From assembly GCA_018398585.1 (NCBI GenBank), contig JAGTTD010000019.1, forward strand, positions 8,903,702-8,967,701: DNA of 64,000 nucleotides. The letters run 5' to 3'. The DNA comes from Simmondsia chinensis (lineage: Eukaryota > Streptophyta > Magnoliopsida > Caryophyllales > Simmondsiaceae). Position numbers and translations under genes: made by a program. The notes below the pieces were generated by a model, which made no database searches, was not told the origin of the DNA, and saw only the letters and a program-made list of their open reading frames with translations. Below, one piece after another: positions 44,158-53,369 of this stretch (positions are counted from its first letter, which is position 1; each line of letters starts with the position of its first letter).

Positions 44158-45394
44158 TGATCTATACACAGCAACGTGAGAGTTCCTTGAAGGCGATGAT
44201 TTCATCATCCATGGATTCAATTAAAGATTCCATTATGTCCTCACTCAAGGAATTGATCATGGCTTCAATCAAGGAGCCTTTGGACCGGCTATCTACAAGG
44301 AATGCTCAACATGACCAAGAGTTAGCTAGATTGCAGGAGTAAATAGAGGGAGTTACTCTCCAGCAGAACCAATTAGTGGCTCAGATGCAAGGAAATCAAC
44401 AACAAATGAGCGTTGCAATGTCAAATGGAGTCCAAAGGGCAGCAGTTCACTTGAATGGGGAGACATTGCAGTGGCATCAGTCCTATATGAAGTGTAAGCC
44501 CAAGGAAGTGATTCAATCTTCAAGAATGCAAGATCAGATCTATGATTCAACAAAATTCTTTTGCAGCAAGAGCAATGCCAATCTTGAATGACCAAGGTAG
44601 ACCACCTAAATTCCAACTTATTAAACCGAATGAAAGTGTTCATGAAAAGATTTACATGATCAAGAATACAGGGTTTAGGCAGCCCGAGGTAGAGATCAAG
44701 GCATTAGATAGGTTTTTCCACAATCTTGGGTTCAAAAAGGCAAAGGGTAAGAGGAATGTTTTAGTTTGGACCCGTTTAGTTCATGAGGTTACAAATTCAG
44801 CAGAGGTTAAGGGTAACAACAACAACAACAACAAGCCCAGTGCCTCAAAGGCTCCAGCTTGCGCAGGGTCTGGGAGGGGTACGATGTACGCAGCCTTGCC
44901 CCATCAGAGTGAGACCCTGATGAGAGACTGTTTCAGAGGACCCCCAACCTGATAGTTGATAAGTTACTAGGTTGTAGAGAGCCTATCTAAAGAGTATGAG
45001 CAGAGGTCAAGGGTAATAGAGCTAAAATCAAGGAGCATACTCCAATGGTGCAACCAAAGGTGAGGCCCCCTGAAATTTTATGGATTATGTTCAAGCAACA
45101 AAAGGAAGATCGGGCTAAAGTAGCAAGTCCTCATTGGAATCAACAACTTAAGTTTGGAATTGATTGTAAAAGGTATCCTCGTTTATTTGAGGTTCAAGAT
45201 TACCAAAAGGTTGAGTTAGTGGCGGTGTGTAAGAGGTATGGCGAGGGGATTGATCAATTCGATAGTAAGGATCATAGTGCTTCTGTTAAGAATCATACTC
45301 AGCTGATAAGAGTGAGCAGTTCGGCCTTTTGTCAAACAATTCCAGATGTGCACAAAGATGCTAAGCCTAACAAGTTGCATCTGGGGTCTGTTTA
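44158..45394 (+). pseudogene. E5 internal region: gag fragment plus unrecognised coding pieces
   Basis: The first part (44158-44590) reads MIYTQQRESSLKAMISSSMD, then LARLQE, stop, and IEGVTLQQNQLVAQMQG. HLNGETLQWHQSYMKC follows, a phrase typical of chromovirus Gag. The second part (44542-44810, MIQQNSFAARAMPILNDQGR onward) and the third (45045-45394, MVQPKVRPPEILWIMFKQQK, HWNQQLKFGIDCKRYPRLFE) are open but I do not recognise them. They may be the degraded rest of Gag or captured host sequence. A TTG-tailed retroposon (44817-44998) lies between them. No protease, RT or integrase is present, so E5 depends on a partner element. Confidence 0.55.
44817..44998 (-). mobile_element. TTG-tailed short retroposon inside E5
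   Basis: 182 bp flanked by an 18-bp duplication, AGCAGAGGTTAAGGGTAA at 44799-44816 and AGCAGAGGTCAAGGGTAA at 44999-45016, one mismatch. Minus orientation: CATACTCTTTAGATAGG start, CAGGTTGGGGGTCCTCTG, CTCACTCTGATGGGGCAAGG, and a TTG-repeat tail (AACAACAAC on plus). The same body forms the 3' end of the RTE LINE at 47937-49271. Confidence 0.88.
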
Positions 45395-45515
45395 GATGTT
45401 TTCAGAAGCCAAAGGTGGGAACACTTACAAGGACACAGCGTTTGCAAAGTTTACATTAGTTTGCATTAGATTTCCCACCCTTGTGGAAAATGGTAATGTT
45501 TAAGGGGAAGGGAAT

Positions 45516-45794
45516 TGTTAGGATCAAAAATAGACTCTAGATGAATACTTGTTTACATAGCAATCTCATAAGAGTTGTTTCTTGTTGTAATCAAGGAGAA
45601 TCTTTAAAAATAGATGGTTGAGGGTAGTTACAAGATGTATAAGGCAATGGTTAGTTGTATTGAGCATATGAGTGATAATAACAACTTTTCTCTCTACCCT
45701 TGTTCTTTTTCGTCCTCTTCTTCTTCTTCTTCTAAAATATTTCTTCTTTCTCAATTCTATCTCAAACTTCTAATTACTCTTTTCGATCCTAACA
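45516..45794 (+). repeat. E5 3' LTR
   Basis: 279 bp, TGTTAGGATCAAAAATAG to TTCGATCCTAACA, directly after AAGGGGAAGGGAAT. Confidence 0.93.
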
Positions 45795-45799
45795 CTTTA

Positions 45800-46979
45800 A
45801 TAGAATGATATTCATGCATGTGCAACATTATTTTCACCAATATAAAGGGAATTGGATTTATAGAATTTAATAATTGATGTGCCTCATATTTTACATGTTT
45901 TATAATACAATCATATGATATTTTTGGCTACTACATGTGTGATATTACATTTTTATGTGTATTTAGAGTTGAAAGGCATTATAGCAGGGGCATCTTTAAA
46001 AAGGTCAAAAACGAGCTCAAATGGTAAAATTTAGAGACTACATTGACAAATTTGACCATGTGTGGGGAAAAAAGTATCCATTGCATCAAGATTCGGTCGA
46101 TAAAAGTCTTTCCTTGGGCGTTAGGATCGATCGACCATGCATTTTGGCAATTTATCAAGCTTAAAACGAGCAAAGGTTAAAAGAAGAGTGTTTATAACAC
46201 AATAATATCCAATTCAAATAATTCTAACAACGGATTGCAGAGTTGATCATTCGGACCTGATGACACCACCTAGAACACATAGTTTTGTTTGAGAGCTTTG
46301 ATTTGATATACAATTTGGAACATAACTCTTTACTGATCAAAAGTTAAGCACATTTTAAGTCAACTACATAAGCAGTCAGATGACTGCCGATCAATCGGAG
46401 AACACCTGTAGCGTGCCTTAGGGTTCACCCCACCAATAAAAGGGGAAGAGACCTAATTTTTCCTACTTTTTGCTCTCCACCCACTTCTCCTCTCTCCTCG
46501 ACCCACCAAGAGAGACCTGATTTTCACGAAGGCCGAACTGCAAGTGGTTGAAATACGGGGGAATCCAAGCTAGAGTCAAGTTAACACCAATCAATGGAGT
46601 TCATCAATTCCTGAGTTTTCTTTCCCTTTTTCCTTTTCAATTAATGATTTGTAAAACTCTAATGGAGGAGTAAACTCATAGTTTAGAGGCGAAGGCAGGT
46701 AGTTATCCAGATCCGGATTTATATTTTATCTTTGATAATGACTTTCGTTATACTACTTCCGCACCCCTGTGAGGAGTTTTATATTTTGAGATTGGTTTTC
46801 TTATTATGTGCTTGTAACCATGCTTTGATTCCCAATTTTATTCGCTTGTTGTCGTGTGCTTGTAGCATAAATTGTAGTATAATAGGTTCTTCACGAGTGG
46901 CCAAGGTTGAGGTTGTACCCAATCCTAAACACAATCTTTTATACAAATTAATGCTTACTTAGCTGTGACAAAAGAATTT
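45800..46979. other. Intergenic DNA, no gene seen
   Basis: No supported frame. TTTTTGCTCTCCACCCACTT and CCTCGACCCACCAAGAG around 46470 look like pyrimidine-rich LTR leader sequence, but the element cannot be identified. Confidence 0.4.
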
Positions 46980-47790
46980 GTCATTGCTATATAGATGATC
47001 CATGCTATAACTAGAGTGATAAGATGGGTTATGCCTTTAGACTAGTTTATTACCTTAAGCCCTAACTTAAGAATTAATCCAAGTTTAACATAAAATTAGG
47101 TCTGAAAAAAGAATTCGGTAGTGCTAATGAGATAATCCATGTTATATCTAGAGTGATAAGATGGGTTATTCCCTTAGACTATTTCATTACCGTAAGCCTA
47201 ATTTAATGTTAATCTAAGTTTAAAGCTTATAACTTAAACCTTTTAAGTCATTATTTTGATGAAACATAAAGATGAGATCCGAGTTAGGCTAACCTAAATT
47301 CATACCCTAAACTGTCCTTTAATTGATTTGACACTTTAATTTACAATCTTAATTGCCTTAATTTTTTTTTTTTAATTGCTCAACCATCCAACAAAAACCT
47401 AAAATCGAACCACTCGTTAATAACTGAATCCGACTTTATATCAATTTCCTGAGGATATGACACCTGTATACCCACCACAGCTATAACTTGCTCATACGCT
47501 TGGGAGTAGATGGTTTTAAACACTCCTTAAAATCATAGCGTAAACTAACTTTGATCAATTGACCCCTTTAATTCGTCGTTTAACTCTCTCAATTTATTTA
47601 TAAACCTATTCTTCCAACAAAAACGGATTTTTAACCACTCAATAGTCGCAAAATAAAACTTTATACTGATTCCCTATGGATACGACACCCATATACCCGA
47701 CTTAGCTACGATGAACTCATACATTTGCAAGTACACGGTTTTTAAACACTCTTAAAACCACATCAATAATCGAAATCAACAATATAATGC
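46980..47790. repeat. Two degraded tandem duplications, LTR-like
   Basis: First pair: CTAGAGTGATAAGATGGGTT at about 47010 and again at about 47147, period about 137. Second pair: TATGACACCTGTATACCCAC (47457) against TACGACACCCATATACCCGA (47681), each followed by TTAAACACTC, period about 225. The GGATACGACACC...GGGAGTA wording resembles the ends of Gypsy LTRs, but no partner or terminus is found. Confidence 0.5.
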
Positions 47791-47936
47791 AAGAAACAAA
47801 AACAACATGAGCATCACACGAGAAGAACCTATAATTAAAATTAAGAGTATTTATACCAAAGGTCCCTGTACTTTTCTAATTGTGTCTATTAATTCTTTGT
47901 ATTTTTAATTGAACCAATTTAGTCGCTCTATAATTT

Positions 47937-49271
47937 GTGATAGAAAGTTCCCATTAAAGTTAAAGGGTAAATATTATAAGACGACAGTGAGACCGGCTAT
48001 GTCCTGGGGGCAAAGTGCTGGCCAGTTAATTGTCATCACACGTAGAAGTTGAAAGTGGCGGAGATAAGGATGTTGAGATGGAAGTGTGGACACACAAGGA
48101 AGAACATGATTAGCAATGACATTATAAGAAATAAATTAGGCATCGCCCTAATAAAGGATAAGTTAATGGAGCAACGTCTACAGTGGTTTGGGCATGTTAC
48201 GAGGAGACCTACCGATGCCTATGTCAGGAGATGTGAACAACTCCATAGTACAGATGGGAAAAGAGGGAGAGGATGGCCAAAGAAGAGTTGGGCGGAGATG
48301 ATACAGCAGGACCTCGCTTATCTCAATCTAAATGAAGAGATGGCCCTAGATAGAGCTCAGTGTAGGATTAGTACAGGTGTAACTGATATAGCGGTGTAGG
48401 AGCATCGAGCACTGTATAGTCACAGTTCTGGTGTTTGTTCGTCGCTTAGTGCTCCTAGGGTTGGACGAAGACAATTCGACAAACGAGACAAGAGGAAGAG
48501 GCTGGCCAAAGAAAAGATGGATGGAGATCCACCACTGCCCCTGCAAGGAGATGCGAAAAATTCCTTATTACAGACGGGAAGCGAAGAAGAAGCCGGCTCA
48601 AGAAGAGTTGGATTAAGACAATTCGACAGGACCTCACCTACCCCAACCTAAATGAAGAGATGGCCCTAGATAGAGCTCAGTGGAGGATTAGTACAAGGGT
48701 AACCGATTTAGCGGTACAGGAGCATCGAGCACCCGTAAATTAGTCCTAGTACCACAAGGCTGCTTGTAAGCTCGTTTGTATATACTCAGTATTGACATAC
48801 TTTGGAGTGCTCCCAATGCTTCTAGAATTTGTCACTTGGGGTGTAGTGCTACTTGCTGCTGCTACTCTCTCTCTTTCTCCCTCGCCCTCTCTACTTTCTC
48901 TTTCTCTCCCTCCCTCTCTCCCTGCACACTGTAGATGCTCTACTCTCTCCACATGTTTGCATTGGGTCGCATGTATGATAGTTTTCCTACATGCTTGTTT
49001 GCTTTTACCTTTTGCCCTGGCTGCTATGCTCCTATGCGTACATGCTTACATGCTTACAGCATATATGCTTCCCATGATCTCTATGCTTTACATACTCTTA
49101 GTACAAGCTCTTCATAAATATCTACTTTCAGGTTGGGGGTTTTCGAAAACAGTCTCTCGTTAAGGTCTCACTCTGATGGGGTAAGGCTACGTACATCCTG
49201 CCCCTCCTAGACCCTACGCAAGCGAGAGCCATTGAGGCACTGGGACTGTTGTTTTTGTTGTTGTTGTTGGC
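47937..49271 (+). mobile_element. 5'-truncated RTE LINE with TTG tail
   Basis: Flanked by a 16-bp duplication AGTCGCTCTATAATTT (47921-47936) and AGTCACTCTATAATTT (49272-49287), one mismatch. The 5' end enters the RTE reverse transcriptase coding region directly (DRKFPLKLKGKYYKTTVRPA), showing 5' truncation. The coding remnant ends near 48740, followed by about 500 bases of 3' sequence that finishes with the module TTTCAGGTTGGGGG, CTCACTCTGATGGGGTAAGG and TTG repeats. Confidence 0.88.
47940..48742 (+). pseudogene. RTE reverse transcriptase C-terminal remnant
   Basis: Readable pieces: PLKLKGKYYKTTVRPAM, GAKCWPVN, then the open frame 48049-48399 with KVAEIRMLRWKCGHTRKNMI, KLMEQRLQWFGHVTRRPTDA, GRGWPKKSWAEMIQQDL and EEMALDRAQCRIS. 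This is the conserved C-terminal region of plant RTE LINE proteins. The end is partly duplicated: GGCCCTAGATAGAGCTCAGT occurs at about 48341 and 48661, and GAGGCTGGCCAAAGAAAAG repeats GAGGATGGCCAAAGAAGAG. Frameshifts near 48010 and stops after 48399 inactivate it. Confidence 0.85.
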
Positions 49272-49287
49272 AGTCACTCTATAATTT

Positions 49288-49799
49288 ATATTGTGTTATT
49301 TTAGTACTTTGATCAAATTTAAATTAACTTATTGACATAATTTTTAAAGGAATAATCACGACATATACAAGTAATCTACTGTAAATCCTCCCAGTGACTT
49401 AATTTAACACAACTTATGGACAAACCATTATTAAAAATTAAGGTAAATTTTGCTTATAAAGACCAAATTGACATGATATCGATTATACGGAGACTAAATT
49501 GATACAATTAAAATTATAAAAACTAAATCGATATTATAGAAAAAAAATATATAAAGATGTTTGTGTAAATAACCCGAAATTAAAGAGCAATTTCTTCAAC
49601 AAAAACTGAAACTTGCGCACCACTTCATTGAATCCGACAGCCAGTCATACGGTCCACACGGATTCGTGGGGAATTAGAGCTTTTTGATAGTGACATAAAT
49701 AATTTTTAGGAAATTATATTTTAATATTATGAGATTTGACAAAATTATTTCTTGCGGAAAATATATTTTAATATAAGGAGATTTGATATATATTAAGAA
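49288..49799. other. AT-rich intergenic DNA, no gene seen
   Basis: Simple AT-rich sequence with no domain, element terminus or extended reading frame. Confidence 0.5.
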
Positions 49800-50360
49800 A
49801 ATTATTACTTAGTTACCCTTAAGTTTGACTATTACTCTTGTAAATATCTAAAAATTTTGAAATATATAATGGAATACTATAGAGTTTAAATATTTTATCA
49901 CTTAAGTACCTTGAAATTTTAAAATTTTATCATTTAAGTATCATTTTTCCAAAATTCAATAAATTTTGGTTGAAAAATGCTAAAATAAAGCATGATTCCT
50001 ACAATATACAAGTAGATTCGTAGGAACTTGATGATATTTTACAAAAAAATGTTGAAAATGACATGAGTTCGGAAATATATAAGTAGTTTATATCCAAATT
50101 CACTAAATTTCTTATTATAATTGTTGAGTTTTCGCTGAAAACATTGACGACATAACTAATATATATTATCGTAATCATGTACTAAATTAGCATCTTTTGT
50201 GTAATATTTGTTATTCTCACAAAAATTCATTAAATTCTGACATAAGGTGCCTAAGTGTTAAAATATTCGAACCTCAAGCTATCTCATTGTACATGTTGAA
50301 ACGTCAAAGTATCTAAGTGATAAATGGTCAAATCTCAGGGTACCTAAATGATAAATTCCT
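49800..50360. repeat. Unclassified AT-rich dispersed repeat, copy B
   Basis: Same family as 8380-8880: AAATTCAATAAATTTTGG, GCTAAAATAAAGCATGATTC, AAATGACATGAG, AATTCTGACATAAGG and ATCTCATTGTACATGTTGA in the same order. Phrases such as CTAAGTGATAAATG recur inside it. Confidence 0.6.
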
Positions 50361-50889
50361 TAAATTTCATTTGCATCTATAAGTTCTACATTTAAATATT
50401 TAGTCAAGTGGTTACGGTGAAATAACTTTTTAGTCCAATAGCTAGTGATTCTTTGACCTAATTTTACAAGAAAAAAGTGGAACATTATACTATAGAGCGG
50501 TGATGTAATATGCCAAAGAGGAGATGTTATACATGAAAAGTTGATGTCATATGACAATGTCATATATTGGATTTTCGTCTAAAAAATTATTCTATCCTAA
50601 CCGGTGACTAAAAAACTGTAGACCCAAAAACTAATTCATTAAACCTCAGCATACTAAACTGTAATTAACCATTTTTGTAATTAACTTTTTTGAATTTTAT
50701 TAGTGAGTCATGCTTGTTTTAAAATGTTCTAAGTACTGCATATATTATAAACAAGTTATCCCATCTCAAAAACCTCCAAATATTAATCTCAAGCAAACAT
50801 GTCTTTTCAATTTGACAAATGGGTGCGCCATAGATAGCGGCCATTGGCCAAGTTTGACAAGGAGGAGGAGACTCCTTTGCAGCGATAGC
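50361..50889. other. Intergenic DNA up to the T2 LTR
   Basis: No gene recognised. The exact start of the T2 LTR could lie within 50800-50915. Confidence 0.4.
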
Positions 50890-50978
50890 TGTTGGCGGTA
50901 GTGAAGGCACCAGGTGTGTACTGAGATGTAGAACATAATGGTCTCCAACTTTAGTCCTAGTTAATATAAAAGTTACAC

Positions 50979-51330
50979 CCAGGCGGTAACGAGCCCAGGA
51001 GCCACTACCGCCTCCCCACATGGCTACCCTGGGACAGTAACAAGCCCAGGAGCCACTACCGCCTCCCCCGACCAACTAAACCAAGCGGTATGGGATCCAG
51101 GAATCGCTACCGTCTCCCCCCTGACGGACCAACCCAAACGGTAGCAAGCCCAGAGGCCATTACCGACCTCTCCCCTAACTACCCCGAAGCGGTAGCAGGC
51201 CCAGAGGCCATTACCGTCCTCTCCCCTAACTACCCCCAAGAGTTAGCAGGCCCAGAGGCCATTACCGTCCTCTCCTCTAACTACCCCCAGGCGGTATGAG
51301 GCCCAAGAGCTATCATCACTCCCTTCATAT
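50979..51330 (+). repeat. U3 tandem repeat of T2, about 52 bp x 7
   Basis: Units with AGGCGGTAACGAGCCCAGGA, GCCACTACCGCCTCCCC and CCCTAACTACCCC. GGCGGTA near the start and TACCGCC near the end of a unit are inverted repeats, so each unit can fold. The repeats sit just upstream of the TATA box. Confidence 0.9.
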
Positions 51331-51434
51331 CCTCATTCAGATGGCTGCGAATCTATAAGGGCACTAATACCTCAGTCATATAGGAGGAGGAGGCGGTAAC
51401 CCCTGCCATTGCTTGGCGAACAGTCATATCTTCC

Positions 51435-51442
51435 CTATAAAT
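51435..51442 (+). promoter_or_regulatory. TATA box of T2 LTR
   Basis: TATAAATA within CCCTATAAATAGGGG, about 80 bases before the LTR end. Confidence 0.75.
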
Positions 51443-51527
51443 AGGGGGGAGGGCCTTACAAACAGGATAAGGAACTCGAGCTTGATTCTACCCCCAAGAA
51501 CCCAACCAAAAATATCATAAACAAGTA

Positions 51528-51545
51528 GGCGCCGTCTGTGGGAAG
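51528..51545 (+). promoter_or_regulatory. Primer-binding site of T2
   Basis: GGCGCCGTCTGTGGGAAG, four bases after the LTR end, the common plant Tat site. Confidence 0.85.
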
Positions 51546-51565
51546 GGCATTAAAAACTCTTCTCA

Positions 51566-52632
51566 TATCAAACACTAGCCGCTCCTCCCCTTATGGGGAG
51601 TGCCGCAACCACAATTATGTAACCCAAGGTCAATTTGAGCAACTTTAACAACAAATACATCAGCTTTTCTCACACATGCCCACCAACAACACAGAATACG
51701 TCCCGGAGCTTGGCCAATCTATGGCCGCGTCCCCACATACCCAGACTCTAAGCTCAAACGGAGTAACTGATTCAGCGCCAAGCGCCTATCCAAACCACCC
51801 CAAGAGGGACTCCAGCAGGATTTCCAAATCGTCTGCAACCCACATCATACTAGGAATCCACTCGCCATTCACGCCTCGAATTCTGTTAGCACCGGTGGGG
51901 AAAGTGAAATTCCCAAACATCGATCTGTTCAACGGGGCTCAAGATCCAGAGGATCATTTGGCCAGCTTCATGGCACGGATGTATCTGCAGGATGTGGGGG
52001 AAGACACTTGGTGCAAATGTTTCCCGGCTACCTTGAAAGGAGTCGCGCAAAGTTGGTTCGCCGCCCTTCCAAATTCATCCGTGGATAGCTTTACGGATCT
52101 CTCTGAGAGATTCGCTCTGCATTTCGTCAGTAATAAGCGGAGGCGGAGGACGGCAGCGCACCTTCTCAAACTACAACAACATGAGGCCGAACCGCTAAGA
52201 AGCTATGTGAAACTATTTACGCGAGCCATGATTGATGTCGCCACCTTATCCGATGAAAGGACAATTACTGCTTTCGCCAATGGATTACAAAATTCTAACT
52301 TCAAATTTGCGTTGGCGAAGGGACCACCTTCAACTATTGATGAGCTATGGAAGAGGGCCAACAAATACATCCTGGCAGAGGATGTCATGCACGTAACGTC
52401 CAGGGCTGAAATTGTTCAGGCATCATTAAGATCAAAGGATCGCCCCCGGCCACCCCGGGATAACATCCGGCTTGCCAGAAGACCTGCACCCGTTCTTAAG
52501 ACTTCGAACCAGCACCCCGCACCTCGTCCGCTCTTAGAGGTAAAAACGAAGGAGCCCAAGGGACCGCCTAAAGACCGTAAACCTGCCCCCTGCGGCTGTA
52601 AGTCAATCTGGTGTGCGTATCACCAAGTCTGA
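51566..52632 (+). pseudogene. T2 gag
   Basis: The position matching T1's start reads ATA instead of ATG (near 51566-51570), and a TAA follows near 51648, so the open frame now starts at ATG 51676. The retrotrans_gag core is well kept: VKFPNIDLFNGAQDPEDHLA, MYLQDVGEDTWCKCFPATLK, FALHFVSNKRRRRTAAHLLK and NGLQNSNFKFALAKGPPST. The C-terminal basic tail RSKDRPRPPRDNIRLARRPA leads to CGCKSIWCAYHQV, comparable to the linker after T1 gag. Confidence 0.85.
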
Positions 52633-52922
52633 ACTCATGACACTGGCAATTGTTGAGCCTTGGACTTTCGTCTCAAGGAGGCCGAGAGCACCAACCAGTA
52701 GGAAGAATATACAACGTTGAAAAGGATGAGGGCTGGTAAAGTCCAAGCTGACAACGAAAGTGAAAAACGCCCTGAGAACATGGCGGCTAAGGTCATCGCT
52801 ACCATCACCCAAGGTTTGCTTCCCCCTTATCAAGAAGGGAAGCAAAGGTCACAAAAAGGGCGATAGACGCAGTCAGGAGTGCGCCCAGGTGTATCAGTTT
52901 CACTAAAGAGGACGCCCAGGGA
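52633..52922 (+). pseudogene. T2 gag-protease linker
   Basis: Continues the post-Gag region with frame breaks. Lys/Glu-rich pieces (AGKVQADNESEKRPE) are visible in one frame, but no domain. Confidence 0.5.
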
Positions 52923-53348
52923 GTGGACGCACTGCAAGAAGATCCCCTTGCAGTTACTGCCGACATCTTTAAGCACACGGTACAAAAAATCTTGATCGAT
53001 CAAGGCAGTTTCGCGGACATCTTGTTTTTGGAATGCTACAACAAGATGAGTATACTGCTTACTGCGCTCTCACCAGCTCCATATCCTGTTGTGGGCTTCA
53101 CGGGGGTGCCCGTTGTTCCGCAAGGCAAGATAACGTTACCCACAATCTTCTGGAACGAGAATGATCAACGAACAGTTAAGATAGAGTTCCTCATTATTAG
53201 CGCTCCCTCCTCCTATAACGTCATCTTGGGAAGACCCTCCCTAAATCGGCTAAGGACGGTAGTATCTATGTATCACCTGGCAATGAAATTTGAAGCAGAT
53301 ACAGGGAGTGTTATGACAATACGAGGCAGGCACGGCGCACTCTCATAA
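52923..53348 (+). pseudogene. T2 aspartic protease
   Basis: The active site ILIDQGSFADILFLECYNKM (DQGS) is followed by VGFTGVPVVPQGKITLPTIF and YNVILGRPSLNRLRTVVSMY. These match T1's protease almost residue by residue. A TAA at 53346-53348 (expected a Ser/Tyr codon) separates it from the RT frame. Confidence 0.85.
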
Positions 53349-53369
53349 TACTATCACACCTTCTCCAAC

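Larger units (their letters stand above)
32451..45794 (+). mobile_element. Short Gypsy-like non-autonomous LTR element E5 (outermost of nest)
   Basis: LTRs TGTTAGGATC...GATCCTAACA. The 3' LTR is intact (45516-45794). The 5' LTR is split after its first 36 bases (32451-32486) and resumes at 43827-44078. A 5-bp duplication CTTTA flanks the whole (32446-32450 and 45795-45799). Subtracting the inserted element E3, E5 is only about 2.0 kb. The primer site at 44081-44092 is TGGTATCATAGC, and a purine tract AAGGGGAAGGGAAT precedes the 3' LTR. No pol is present. Confidence 0.9.
50890..51523 (+). repeat. 5' LTR of T2 (left limit approximate)
   Basis: The right end ATATCATAAACA is followed by AGTA and the primer site. 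TATAAATA at 51435-51442 marks the promoter, with U3 repeats upstream. No second LTR is available to fix the left end. Confidence 0.6.

Noticed and set aside
48792..49163. 123-residue frame with Leu/Ser-rich start
   Set aside because: Translation of a CTCTCTCTTTCTCCC pyrimidine run in the LINE 3' region.
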